A DNA stretch of 64,000 nucleotides from an uncultured Pelagibacteraceae bacterium (GTDB lineage: Bacteria > Pseudomonadota > Alphaproteobacteria > Pelagibacterales > Pelagibacteraceae): positions 1 through 64,000 of the forward strand of contig CACJBQ010000001.1 of the NCBI GenBank assembly GCA_902591695.1. Reading direction: 5' to 3'. A program made the position numbers and the translations under genes. The notes under the pieces are model-generated. The model worked only from the letters and a program-made list of their open reading frames with translations, was not told where the DNA came from and did no database searches. Shown here piece by piece: positions 30,455 through 39,875 of the stretch (its first letter is position 1; every line of letters begins with the position of its first letter).

Positions 30455-31957
30455 TTGTTATTACACACAGTTAAAGTATATCCATCAAAAATTAATCTTC
30501 CAAAGAAGAAACAGCTTGCATGGAAAATTGCAGAGATAGCAAGCGATAATGCTAAATTAAATAAAGATGCTATTGAGATGGTTATCAATAGAATTATTGA
30601 TAATGCTTCTGTTGCAATTGCTTCATTAAATAGAAAGCCGGTAATTTCATCTAGAGAAATGGCTTTAAGACACCCTAGAAAAAATGGTGCAACTTTATTT
30701 GGTGTAAACTCAAAATTAAAATTTGATTGTGAATGGGCAGCATGGTCAAATGGTACAGCTGTTAGAGAATTAGATTTTCATGATACTTTCTTAGCTGCAG
30801 ATTATAGTCATCCAGGTGACAACATTCCTCCTCTTATAAGTGTAGCACAACAAAACAAAAAAAGTGGATTGGATTTATTAAGAGGAATAATTACTGCATA
30901 TGAAGTTCAGGTAAATTTAGTCAAAGGTATTTGTTTGCATAAGCATAAGGTTGACCACATCGCTCATTTAGGCCCTAGTGTTGCTGCTGGATTAGGAACA
31001 ATGTTAAAATTAAATACTGAAACTATATATCAATCTGTTCAACAGGCATTACATACATCAATATCTACAAGACAATCTAGAAAAGGAGAAATTTCAAGCT
31101 GGAAAGCTTATGCTCCTGCTCATGCTGGTAAGCTTGCTATCGAAGCTGTAGATAGAACTATGAGAGGTGAAGGTGCTCCAAGTCCAATATATGAAGGTGA
31201 AGATAGTGTAATAGCAAGAATATTGGATGGAAAAAAAGCAAACTACAAAGTCCCTTTACCAAAAAAAGGTGAGAGTAAAAAAGCTATTTTAGAAACATAC
31301 ACAAAAGAATATTCTGCAGAATATCAATCACAAGCATTAATTGATCTAGCTAAAAAGCTAAAAACAAAAATTTCAAATTTAAATCAAATTAAAAAAATTG
31401 ATATTTTCACTAGTCATCACACTCATTATGTAATTGGGACAGGTGCTAATGACCCTCAAAAAATGGATCCTAATGCTAGTAGAGAAACTCTTGATCATTC
31501 TATTATGTATATCTTTGCTGTAGCTTTAGAAGACGGAGATTGGCATCACGTAAAATCTTATACAAAAGCTAGGGCTAATAGAAAAAGTACTATTAAGATT
31601 TGGAAATCAATACAAACATATGAAGATAAAAAATGGACAAAGAAATATCATGATCCAAATCCAAAAAAAAAAGCATTTGGTGCTAAAGTGGTTGTAACCC
31701 TTAATAATGGAGAAAAAATAACAGAGGAACTAGATAGAGCAGACGCACACCCATATGGTGCTAGACCTTTTAAAAGAGAAAATTACATTAATAAATTTTT
31801 AACTTTAACCCAGGGTATTTTAGATAAAAAAGAAAGTAATCGTTTTTTAAAAACAGTACAAAATTTGAAAAATTTAAAACCTAGCCAACTTCATAAATTA
31901 AATATTGAAGTAAGAAAAAGTAAATTGAAACAAAATAATAAAAAAGGAATTTTTTAA
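30455..31957 (+). CDS. prpD: MmgE/PrpD family 2-methylcitrate dehydratase (TTG start)
   Basis: [33 protein letters not shown]; followed by prpB and prpC; GGAG upstream of TTG. Confidence 0.9.
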   Translation: MLLHTVKVYPSKINLPKKKQLAWKIAEIASDNAKLNKDAIEMVINRIIDNASVAIASLNRKPVISSREMALRHPRKNGATLFGVNSKLKFDCEWAAWSNGTAVRELDFHDTFLAADYSHPGDNIPPLISVAQQNKKSGLDLLRGIITAYEVQVNLVKGICLHKHKVDHIAHLGPSVAAGLGTMLKLNTETIYQSVQQALHTSISTRQSRKGEISSWKAYAPAHAGKLAIEAVDRTMRGEGAPSPIYEGEDSVIARILDGKKANYKVPLPKKGESKKAILETYTKEYSAEYQSQALIDLAKKLKTKISNLNQIKKIDIFTSHHTHYVIGTGANDPQKMDPNASRETLDHSIMYIFAVALEDGDWHHVKSYTKARANRKSTIKIWKSIQTYEDKKWTKKYHDPNPKKKAFGAKVVVTLNNGEKITEELDRADAHPYGARPFKRENYINKFLTLTQGILDKKESNRFLKTVQNLKNLKPSQLHKLNIEVRKSKLKQNNKKGIF

Positions 31958-32853
31958 TGCATTTTGTAGAAAAAGAACCAAGTCAAAAAAGATTAGATTT
32001 TGATCAAAAATTAAAATCAAATAAAATATTAAGAGCTCCTGGTGCTTATAATCCGTTGACAGCAAAATTAATTGAAGAAATTGGTTATGATGCTGTTTAT
32101 GTATCTGGTGGAGTAATGGCCAATGATCTTGGTTTTCCTGATATTGGCTTGACAACTCTTCAAGATGTAAGCACAAGATCTTATTTAATTTCTAGAGTTA
32201 CTAATCTACCAACAATAGTTGATATCGATACAGGATTTAAATCTTGTAAAGAAACTATAGAAACATTTGAAGAATTTGGAATAACAGGTGTTCATTTAGA
32301 GGATCAAATTGAAAGAAAAAGATGTGGGCATCTTGATAATAAAGAACTTATTTCAACTGATGCCATGGTAAAAAAAATTAAAGAATGTGTTGCTGCAAAA
32401 AAAGATCAAAACTTTAAAATTATAGCTCGTTCAGACGCTAAGAGTGTTGAAGGTATCAATAAAATGATCGAAAGATGCAAAGCCTACATTGATGCTGGTG
32501 CTGAAATTATTTTCCCAGAAGCTCTTGAAGATGAAAAAGATTTTGAAAAAGTTCGTAAAGAATTGTCTGGTTACTTGTTAGCTAATATGACTGAATTTGG
32601 TAAATCGAAATTGTTTAATTACAAAGAATTAGAAAATTTTGGGTATAATATAGTCATTTATCCAGTAACCTCACAAAGATTAGCAATGAAAAATGTCGAA
32701 GATGGATTAAGAGACATTTATGCAAATGGACATCAAAATAATATTATTGATAAGATGCAAACCAGGAAAAGACTTTACGAATTAGTCGATTATGAAAAAT
32801 ATAATTCATTAGATGAAAAAATTTATAATTTTAGTACGGAAGGACATGAATAA
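31957..32853 (+). CDS. prpB: Methylisocitrate lyase
   Basis: APGAYNPLTAKLIEEIGYDAVYVSGGVMANDLGFPDIGLTTL; HLEDQIERKRCGHLDNKEL. Confidence 0.92.
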   Translation: MHFVEKEPSQKRLDFDQKLKSNKILRAPGAYNPLTAKLIEEIGYDAVYVSGGVMANDLGFPDIGLTTLQDVSTRSYLISRVTNLPTIVDIDTGFKSCKETIETFEEFGITGVHLEDQIERKRCGHLDNKELISTDAMVKKIKECVAAKKDQNFKIIARSDAKSVEGINKMIERCKAYIDAGAEIIFPEALEDEKDFEKVRKELSGYLLANMTEFGKSKLFNYKELENFGYNIVIYPVTSQRLAMKNVEDGLRDIYANGHQNNIIDKMQTRKRLYELVDYEKYNSLDEKIYNFSTEGHE

Positions 32854-33977
32854 TGAGTGATGAAATTAAAAAAGGTTTATTAGGAATAGTTGTTGATGAA
32901 ACTGAAGTTTCAAAAGTAATGCCAGAAATAAACTCTCTTACATATAGAGGATATGCAGCTCAAGATTTATGTGAATATTGTAGATTTGAGGAAGTTGCAT
33001 ATCTTATCCTTAATAAGGATCTCCCGAATACTATCCAACTTAGACAATTTGAAAAAGAAGAAAAAAACAATAGGGAGTTAACAAAAAATTTATATGAAAT
33101 AATCAAACACATGCCAAAGAAATCTCATCCTATGGATGTTGCTAGGACTGCTGTAAGTGTAATGGGATTAGAAGATAAAGAAACTACAGACTCATCTCCT
33201 GAAGCCAATATGAGAAAAGCATTAAGAATTTTTGCAAAAACTCCTACTGCGTTGGCAGCATTTTATAGAATTAGAAAAGGAAAAAAAATTATTAAACCAA
33301 AGAAAAACTTAACTTTTGCTGAAAACTTTTTCTATATGTGTTTTGGAAAAGTTCCTCAAAAGGAAATTGTTAAAGCATTTGATGTTTCTTTAATTTTATA
33401 TGCTGAACACAGTTTTAACGTATCAACTTTTACAGCTAGAACAATCACCAGTAGCTTATCTGATATACACGGCGCAATAACAGGAGCAATTGCTAGTTTA
33501 AAAGGCCCTCTTCACGGTGGCGCCAATGAAGAAGTGATGCATATGATGAATAAAATTAAAAAACCAGAAAATGCACTTAAATGGATAAATAGTGCGCTTA
33601 AAAATAAGGAAGTAGTCATGGGATTTGGTCATAGAGTTTATAAGTCAGGCGACTCGAGAGTTCCAACTATGAGAAAGTACTTTGGTAAAGTGGCTAAACT
33701 TAAGAAAGATAAAAAATTTGAAAAAATCTACGATATTGTTGAAAGAGTAATGATCAAAGAGAAAAATATATATCCTAACGTTGATTATCCAACAGGACCT
33801 ACTTACCATCTAATGGGATTTGATACTGATTTTTTCACTCCAATATTTGTAATTTCAAGAATCACAGGCTGGTCTGCACATATAATGGAACAGCACGCTG
33901 CAAACAAACTTATTAGACCACTTGCAAGCTACAAGGGTAGCAAGCACAGAAAAGTGATGCAGTTAAATCAAAGATAA
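32853..33977 (+). CDS. prpC: 2-methylcitrate synthase / citrate synthase family
   Basis: LTYRGYAAQDL; LHGGANEEVMHMM; GFGHRVYKSGDSRV; context. Confidence 0.92.
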   Translation: MSDEIKKGLLGIVVDETEVSKVMPEINSLTYRGYAAQDLCEYCRFEEVAYLILNKDLPNTIQLRQFEKEEKNNRELTKNLYEIIKHMPKKSHPMDVARTAVSVMGLEDKETTDSSPEANMRKALRIFAKTPTALAAFYRIRKGKKIIKPKKNLTFAENFFYMCFGKVPQKEIVKAFDVSLILYAEHSFNVSTFTARTITSSLSDIHGAITGAIASLKGPLHGGANEEVMHMMNKIKKPENALKWINSALKNKEVVMGFGHRVYKSGDSRVPTMRKYFGKVAKLKKDKKFEKIYDIVERVMIKEKNIYPNVDYPTGPTYHLMGFDTDFFTPIFVISRITGWSAHIMEQHAANKLIRPLASYKGSKHRKVMQLNQR

Positions 33978-33985
33978 TTTTAAAA

Positions 33986-34993
33986 TTAACTAAATGCTTC
34001 TGCCCAGGTACCTTGAGTTGATGCTTTAGAATATTCGGTAGCTCTACCTTCGAAAAAATTCATATGCTCAACTGCATTTAGCATTGTATCCAACCAAGTT
34101 AGTGGATTTTTTTGAACATCATAAATTGGCTCTAATCCTAATTGAATAAGTCGTCTATTCGCAATAAACCTAATGTAATCTTTAACTTCTTGAGCAGTTA
34201 AACCTTCCATTGGACCCATTTCAAAAGCTAAATCAATAAAAGCATCCTCGTGCTCAACAATTATTCTACAAGCTTCATAAAGCTCTTTTTTAAGTTTGGG
34301 TGTCCAGATTTCAGGATTTTCTTTTATAAACTCCTTAAAAATTCTGATCATAGAGTTACAATGAAGTGTTTCGTCTCTTACTGACCAAGTAACTATCTGC
34401 CCCATTCCTTTCATTTTATTATGTCTTGGAAAATTTAATAAAATAGCAAAACTTGCAAACAACTGTAACCCTTCTGTAAATGCACTAAACACTGCAACAG
34501 TTTTTGCAATATCCTCTTTAGAATTTACATTGAAGCCCTGCATGTAATCGTACTTGTCTTTCATCTCTTTGTATTTCATGAATGCAGAGTATTCTGACTC
34601 AGGCATACCAATAGTATCTAAAAGATGAGAATAAGCAGCTACATGAACTGTTTCCATTGCTGCAAATGCTGTCATCATCATTAATACTTCTGTTGGTTTA
34701 AACACAGTTGTATAATGTCTTAAATAACAATTATTAACTTCTACATCTGCTTGTGTAAAAAATCTAAAAATTTGAGTTAATAAATTTTTTTCTGGTTGAG
34801 ATAAATTCTTTTGCCAATCTCTAACATCGTCTCCTAAAGGAACTTCTTCTGGTAACCAATGAATTCTTTGTTGAGTTAACCATGCATCATAACACCATGG
34901 ATATCTAAAAGGCTTGTAAACTGGGTTTTCTACTAGTAGACCCATCTTTTTTGGTTGAATAATCTCTTTATTAATTTTTTCTGCTACTGACAT
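33986..34993 (-). CDS. nrdB: Ribonucleoside-diphosphate reductase subunit beta (start at MSVAEKINK)
   Basis: QADVEVNNCYLRHY; AAMETVHVAAYSHLLDTIG; SVRDETLHCNSM. Confidence 0.94.
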   Translation of the reverse strand: MSVAEKINKEIIQPKKMGLLVENPVYKPFRYPWCYDAWLTQQRIHWLPEEVPLGDDVRDWQKNLSQPEKNLLTQIFRFFTQADVEVNNCYLRHYTTVFKPTEVLMMMTAFAAMETVHVAAYSHLLDTIGMPESEYSAFMKYKEMKDKYDYMQGFNVNSKEDIAKTVAVFSAFTEGLQLFASFAILLNFPRHNKMKGMGQIVTWSVRDETLHCNSMIRIFKEFIKENPEIWTPKLKKELYEACRIIVEHEDAFIDLAFEMGPMEGLTAQEVKDYIRFIANRRLIQLGLEPIYDVQKNPLTWLDTMLNAVEHMNFFEGRATEYSKASTQGTWAEAFS

Positions 34994-36924
34994 GATAAAC
35001 ACTCCTCGTATTCTGGCTGCTCGTTAGATTGTTGATTTTTAGATTTGTAAACATTTGCTGTAATATCAGTTGATCTAGCATCATTGATATTTTCAGCTCT
35101 CTGAATTGATTTTGATCTACAGTAATAGAGACTTTTTAAGCCTTTCTTCCATGCATCAAAATGAATTTTGTGTAATTCTTTTTTATGAACATCTGCTGGT
35201 AAAAATAAATTTACTGATTGAGCTTGAGAAATATAAGGAGTTCTGTCACCACTAAGTTCAATTATCCAATTTTGATTAAGCTCAAATGCTGTTTTAAATA
35301 CGTCTTTTTCTAAATCAGTTAAGAAATCTAGATGGCTTACAGATCCTTGATTAGTAGTGATTGTAGACCATGTTTCGTCATCATTTTTACCATGACTTTG
35401 CAGTATTTCTTCCAAATATCTATTTCTAACATTGAAAGATCCTGACAAAGTTTTGTGCGTATAACTGTTCGCAGCTATAGGTTCTACTCCTGGCGACGCT
35501 CCACCACAAATAATTGAAATAGAAGCTGTTGGAGCTATTGCTGTTTTATTTGAAAATCTTTCCTTATAACCATACTCAGCCGCATCTGGACAAGCACCTC
35601 TTTCTTCAGCTAAATCTTTAGACGCTTGATTAACTTTTTCATCTATGTTTTTAAATATTTTTTTATTCCATGATTTTGCCATTACTGACTCAAGTGGAAT
35701 TCTATTTTTTTGTAAGAACGAGTGAAAACCCATTACACCCAAACCAACACTTCTTTCTCTTTCTGCTGAATATTTTGCATCTTTAAACTGGTCAGGAGCT
35801 TTATTAATAAAATCAGACAAAACGTTATCCAAAAATCTCATTACATCAGCAATCATATCTGGATCATCTTTCCATTCGTCATATTTTTCTAAATTTAAAG
35901 AAGATAAACAACAAACTGCCGTTCTATCTCTTCCATCTTTATCAATTCCAGTTGGTAAAGTTATTTCGCTACACAAGTTAGAAGTTTTAACTGTTAAATT
36001 TGCTAACTTATGGTGCTGTGGAATTTGTCTATTAACAGTATCAATATAAATAATATATGGCTCTCCTGTTTCTATTCTTGCAGTTAATAATCTAATCCAC
36101 AAATTTCTAGCTGAAATAGTTTGTTGTATAGTTCCGTCAGCAGGACTTTTTAATGCCCATTGCTCATCGGTTTCAACTGCTCTCATAAATGCATCAGATA
36201 CTAAAACACCATGGTGTAAATTTAATGCTTTTCTATTTGGGTCACCACCCGTTGGTCTTCTCATCTCTATAAACTCTTCGATCTCCGGATGATCAATTGG
36301 AAGATAACAAGCTGCCGATCCTCTTCTCAATGAACCTTGGCTAATTGCCATAGTTAACGAGTCCATAACTTTAATAAACGGAATTATTCCTGAGGTCTTT
36401 CCAACTTTTCCAATTTTCTCACCAATAGATCTTAAGTTACCCCAATAACTTCCAATACCACCACCTTTAGCTGCAAGCCAAACATTCTCGCTCCAAAGAT
36501 CTAAAATTCCACCCAAACTGTCTGAAGCTTCATTTAAAAAACATGAAATTGGTAAACCTCTCTTTGTTCCACCATTTGATAAAACTGGTGTTGCGGGCAT
36601 AAACCAAAGATTACTGATATAGTTATAAATTCTTTGTGCATGTAAATTGTCATCTGAATACGTGCTAGCTACTCTTGCAAATAAGTCTTGATAAGATTCA
36701 TTTGGACCAAGATATCTATCTTTCAAAGTTGCTTTTCCAAAATCAGTTAAGTTTGAGTCTTTTGATCTGTCAATTTTAATTATGATACCTTTATCGTTTT
36801 GAAAAAGTTCTGTTTCATTGTTTAATGAAAAAAGATCTGGTCTATTACCTTTTGAAACTTCTTTAACTTCTGGGCTATATTCAGAGACAGCTTGTTTGAG
36901 GGCTTGAGAAAGAATCTTATTCAT
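34984..36924 (-). CDS. nrdA: Ribonucleoside-diphosphate reductase subunit alpha, no evident N-terminal ATP-cone
   Basis: FMPATPVLSNGGTKRGLPISCFLNEASDSLGGI; NLCSEITLPT; C-term YEECLSCQ. Confidence 0.95.
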   Translation of the reverse strand: MNKILSQALKQAVSEYSPEVKEVSKGNRPDLFSLNNETELFQNDKGIIIKIDRSKDSNLTDFGKATLKDRYLGPNESYQDLFARVASTYSDDNLHAQRIYNYISNLWFMPATPVLSNGGTKRGLPISCFLNEASDSLGGILDLWSENVWLAAKGGGIGSYWGNLRSIGEKIGKVGKTSGIIPFIKVMDSLTMAISQGSLRRGSAACYLPIDHPEIEEFIEMRRPTGGDPNRKALNLHHGVLVSDAFMRAVETDEQWALKSPADGTIQQTISARNLWIRLLTARIETGEPYIIYIDTVNRQIPQHHKLANLTVKTSNLCSEITLPTGIDKDGRDRTAVCCLSSLNLEKYDEWKDDPDMIADVMRFLDNVLSDFINKAPDQFKDAKYSAERERSVGLGVMGFHSFLQKNRIPLESVMAKSWNKKIFKNIDEKVNQASKDLAEERGACPDAAEYGYKERFSNKTAIAPTASISIICGGASPGVEPIAANSYTHKTLSGSFNVRNRYLEEILQSHGKNDDETWSTITTNQGSVSHLDFLTDLEKDVFKTAFELNQNWIIELSGDRTPYISQAQSVNLFLPADVHKKELHKIHFDAWKKGLKSLYYCRSKSIQRAENINDARSTDITANVYKSKNQQSNEQPEYEECLSCQ

Positions 36925-36958
36925 AAACTTTAATTATATTTTGTTATTAGTACGAAAA

Positions 36959-36974
36959 CAACTATATGTTGTAG
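36959..36974 (-). promoter_or_regulatory. NrdR-box-like site (distal partner below)
   Basis: caaCtAtATgTtGtag matches all conserved core positions of the recalled consensus acaCwAtATaTwGtgt; upstream of nrdA start. Confidence 0.6.
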
Positions 36975-36989
36975 GCGTTTATCGTAAAT

Positions 36990-37005
36990 ATACTATATAA
37001 ACTTT
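36990..37005 (-). promoter_or_regulatory. Degenerate second NrdR-box-like site, 31 bp from the first
   Basis: ataCtAtATaaacttt matches the 5' half of the consensus; 31-bp spacing between equivalent C positions. Confidence 0.4.
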
Positions 37006-37104
37006 TGTACAATAGAACATTTATAGAACGCGACAAAATGATAATCAATAAAAAAATAAATTTTTTTGCAAGAAATTAACAAAAAAAGAGTAAGAAAATA
37101 GGTA

Positions 37105-38559
37105 ATGAATCAAAACATAAAAATAGACTCATTTGGCTTTAGAGAATATGACGCTCGTTGGTTGTATGAAAAAGACATAAATTTAGCTGGTATAGAGAAT
37201 CTTGGTAAGGGCTTAGGATCACAAATAAAAATTCATACCAAAAAAGATAATCCTCGAATAATAGTAGGCCATGATTATCGTTCCTATAGTGAAGAGATAA
37301 AAACTGCTCTTAAAAAAGGATTAATGTCTACGGGATGCAGCATAGAGGATATTGGTCTTTCATTGTCTCCAATGGTTTATTTTGCACAATTCAATTTGAA
37401 TGCAGATGCGGTTGCAATGATTACAGCAAGTCATAATGAAAATGGGTGGACTGGTGTCAAGATGGGAATCAAAAAAGGACTAACTCATGCACCTGAAGAA
37501 ATGAAAGAATTAAAAGAAATTACCTTAAATGAAAAGTTCACAAAAGGCGAAGGTAGTGAAAAACAAATAAAAGATTTTGATAAAATTTATAAGGATGACT
37601 TAATTAATAAAAACAAAATTAAGAAAAAAATCAAAGCTGTGGTAGCCTGTGGGAATGGAACAGCAGGCGTTTTTGCTCCAGATATTTTAAGAGGTATTGG
37701 ATGTGAAGTAATAGAGTTGGATTGTAACCTGGATTGGAATTTTCCTAAATACAACCCAAACCCAGAAGATTTAGAAATGCTTCATGAAATAACTAAAGCA
37801 GTTAAAGAAAACAATGCTGATATAGGTTTTGGATTTGATGGTGATGGAGATAGGGTTGGTGTTATTGATGATAAAGGTAATGAAATATTTTCAGACAAAA
37901 TAGGACTTTTAATAGCTAGAAATCTATCAAATAAACATAAAAATTCAAAATTTGTAGTAGATGTAAAATCAACAGGTTTGTACTCAAAAGATAAAATCTT
38001 ATTAGAAAACAATTGTGAAACAATTTATTGGAAAACAGGTCATTCTCATATTAAAAGAAAAGTGAACACTGAAAAAGCATTAGCAGGCTTTGAAAAAAGT
38101 GGTCATTTCTTTTTTAATCGACCTTTAGGATATGGTTATGATGATGGAATTAACTCAGCAATTCAAGTTTGTCACTTATTAGATAATCAAAATAAAAAAA
38201 TGAGTGAAATTATCAGTGAATTACCTAGTACATTCCAAACACCAACAATGGCACCTTTTTGCAAAGATGAAGAGAAATATATTGTTGTTGAAGAACTCGT
38301 TAAACAAATTAAAAATTTAAAAGAAAATAAATCTCAAATAGATGGTCAAGTTATTAATGATATTTTAACTATTAATGGTGTTAGATTTTCATTTGAAGAT
38401 GGTTCTTGGGGACTTATAAGAGCATCTTCAAACAAACCATCTTTAGTTATTGTTACTGAAAGCCCAACATCAGATGAAAGAAAGAAAAAAATCTTTAATT
38501 TTATTGACGATTTGTTGCAAAAAACAGGTAAAGTCGGTGAGTATGATCAGAAAATTTAA
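37105..38559 (+). CDS. Phosphomannomutase/phosphoglucomutase
   Basis: FGFREYDARWLYE; MITASHNENGWTGVKMG; FGFDGDGDRVGVIDDKG. Confidence 0.92.
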   Translation: MNQNIKIDSFGFREYDARWLYEKDINLAGIENLGKGLGSQIKIHTKKDNPRIIVGHDYRSYSEEIKTALKKGLMSTGCSIEDIGLSLSPMVYFAQFNLNADAVAMITASHNENGWTGVKMGIKKGLTHAPEEMKELKEITLNEKFTKGEGSEKQIKDFDKIYKDDLINKNKIKKKIKAVVACGNGTAGVFAPDILRGIGCEVIELDCNLDWNFPKYNPNPEDLEMLHEITKAVKENNADIGFGFDGDGDRVGVIDDKGNEIFSDKIGLLIARNLSNKHKNSKFVVDVKSTGLYSKDKILLENNCETIYWKTGHSHIKRKVNTEKALAGFEKSGHFFFNRPLGYGYDDGINSAIQVCHLLDNQNKKMSEIISELPSTFQTPTMAPFCKDEEKYIVVEELVKQIKNLKENKSQIDGQVINDILTINGVRFSFEDGSWGLIRASSNKPSLVIVTESPTSDERKKKIFNFIDDLLQKTGKVGEYDQKI

Positions 38560-39659
38560 TTCTTTAAATTATCTTCATCGTTTTTATTTTCTAAATTATC
38601 GTTATCAGCTTTAATTTCTAAATTATCACCATCCTGATTATTTTCTTGTTCAGGAGTTTCGTCGCTATAAAACTTTCTAACCAATTCCTCCTCTTTAAGT
38701 CGTTGTTCTTCATCAAATTTTTTCTCCCATTCTTTCATTCGCTTATTTTCCTCATCTTCTCTCTCTTTTTGAGCAATTTCAGCTAATCTAATTCTCTCGT
38801 TTTCTTCATCAATTCTTTTTTGTCTTTCCTCCTCTATTTTCAGTTCTCTTTCTCTTTGACGTCTTTCATTTTCTTTATTTATTCTCTCACGTTCAGCTTC
38901 TTTAAGTTCTTTTTCTTTATTTCTTAATTCCTCTTCCTTGGCTCTTTGCTCAGCCTCTTCTTTTAAAATTTGTCTTTGAATTTCTTGTTGTCTTTCAGTT
39001 TCTAGATCTCTTAATCTTTCTTCCATTTCTTTAAGTTTTTCTTGCTCATATTTCAGCTTCCTAGCTGCCTCCCTTAATCTTTGTTCTTCCTCAAGTCTAC
39101 TTTTCCTTTCAATTTCTTTTAATCTTATTTTTTCTTGTCTTTCTTTTTCTTTTTCATCTCTTCTCTTTTGAGCTTCAATTTCTTTATTTTTTAATTGTTC
39201 CTCTTTAATTTTTATATTTTCTTCTCTAATTCTTTGTCTCTCTAACATTTTTAGCCTTAAATCTTCTTCTTTAAGCTTTATGGCTTCCTCTCTAAGTTTT
39301 CTAGTTTCCTCGTCTTTAATTTTTTTCTGTTCTATTTTAATTCTTTGAGCTTCTACTTTTTTTCTTTTTTCTTCATTCTTTTTTTCTTGCTTTTCATTTT
39401 CAATGATTAATTTTTTTTGAAAAAGAAGTTTCTTTCTTTCTTCTTTAAGTTCGTCTTGTTTAGCTTTTTTCGCTAATTTTTTTTCTAAAATTAATTCTCT
39501 TTTCTTCTCTTTCTCTAATTGTTTTTGTAATGCTAAATCTTTTTTAACTTTGTTTTTTTTAAAATCTTTTAAAATCGAGGAAAACTTATTTTTAGTTTTA
39601 TCTATTGGATCAAATAAATTCTTTTTAATATTTTTATTTATGTCTTTTATTGAAACCAT
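38556..39659 (-). CDS. Long charged helical/coiled-coil protein with acidic C-terminal tail, unknown function (ATG start MVSIKDINK)
   Basis: Over 250 residues almost exclusively K/E/R/L/Q/I/A; tail DGDNLEIKADNDNLENKNDEDNLKN. Confidence 0.75.
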   Translation of the reverse strand: MVSIKDINKNIKKNLFDPIDKTKNKFSSILKDFKKNKVKKDLALQKQLEKEKKRELILEKKLAKKAKQDELKEERKKLLFQKKLIIENEKQEKKNEEKRKKVEAQRIKIEQKKIKDEETRKLREEAIKLKEEDLRLKMLERQRIREENIKIKEEQLKNKEIEAQKRRDEKEKERQEKIRLKEIERKSRLEEEQRLREAARKLKYEQEKLKEMEERLRDLETERQQEIQRQILKEEAEQRAKEEELRNKEKELKEAERERINKENERRQRERELKIEEERQKRIDEENERIRLAEIAQKEREDEENKRMKEWEKKFDEEQRLKEEELVRKFYSDETPEQENNQDGDNLEIKADNDNLENKNDEDNLKN

Positions 39660-39788
39660 TTTTAAAAGTATCAATTAGAATAATAACACTAAATATTATG
39701 TGTGGCTAAATTGAGTTTTTTTTTTAGACTAAATACAACTTAAGATTGTCTGATTTTAAATTAGTTAATAAAAGGCATTTTCAACTAA

Positions 39789-39870
39789 TAAGTGTTCTTA
39801 AATATTTAAAGAATCACTTAATTTAGATTCGTGAGGTGATGGAGGGAGACTGAAATCACCTCTTTTTTTT
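39789..39870 (+). ncRNA. Candidate small RNA 3' region: imperfect hairpin plus intrinsic terminator
   Basis: TAAGTG-TTCTT-AAAT/ATTTAAAGAATCACTTA inverted repeat followed by GAGGTGAT..ATCACCTC and T8. Confidence 0.4.
39833..39870 (+). terminator. Intrinsic terminator (plus strand) in the gap between two minus-strand genes
   Basis: GAGGTGAT-(GGAGGGAGACTGAA)-ATCACCTC followed by TTTTTTTT. Confidence 0.7.
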
Positions 39871-39875
39871 GCTTG

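Noticed and set aside
31898-32176. Minus-strand 92-aa ORF with His/Gln-rich sequence
   Set aside because: Antisense to the prpD end and prpB; artefact of codon bias.
38556-39659. Repetitive CTTTTT/TCTTCT-rich tract suspected to be a low-complexity DNA repeat or CRISPR-like array
   Set aside because: No regular repeat-spacer period; explained by coding for a K/E/R-rich helix.
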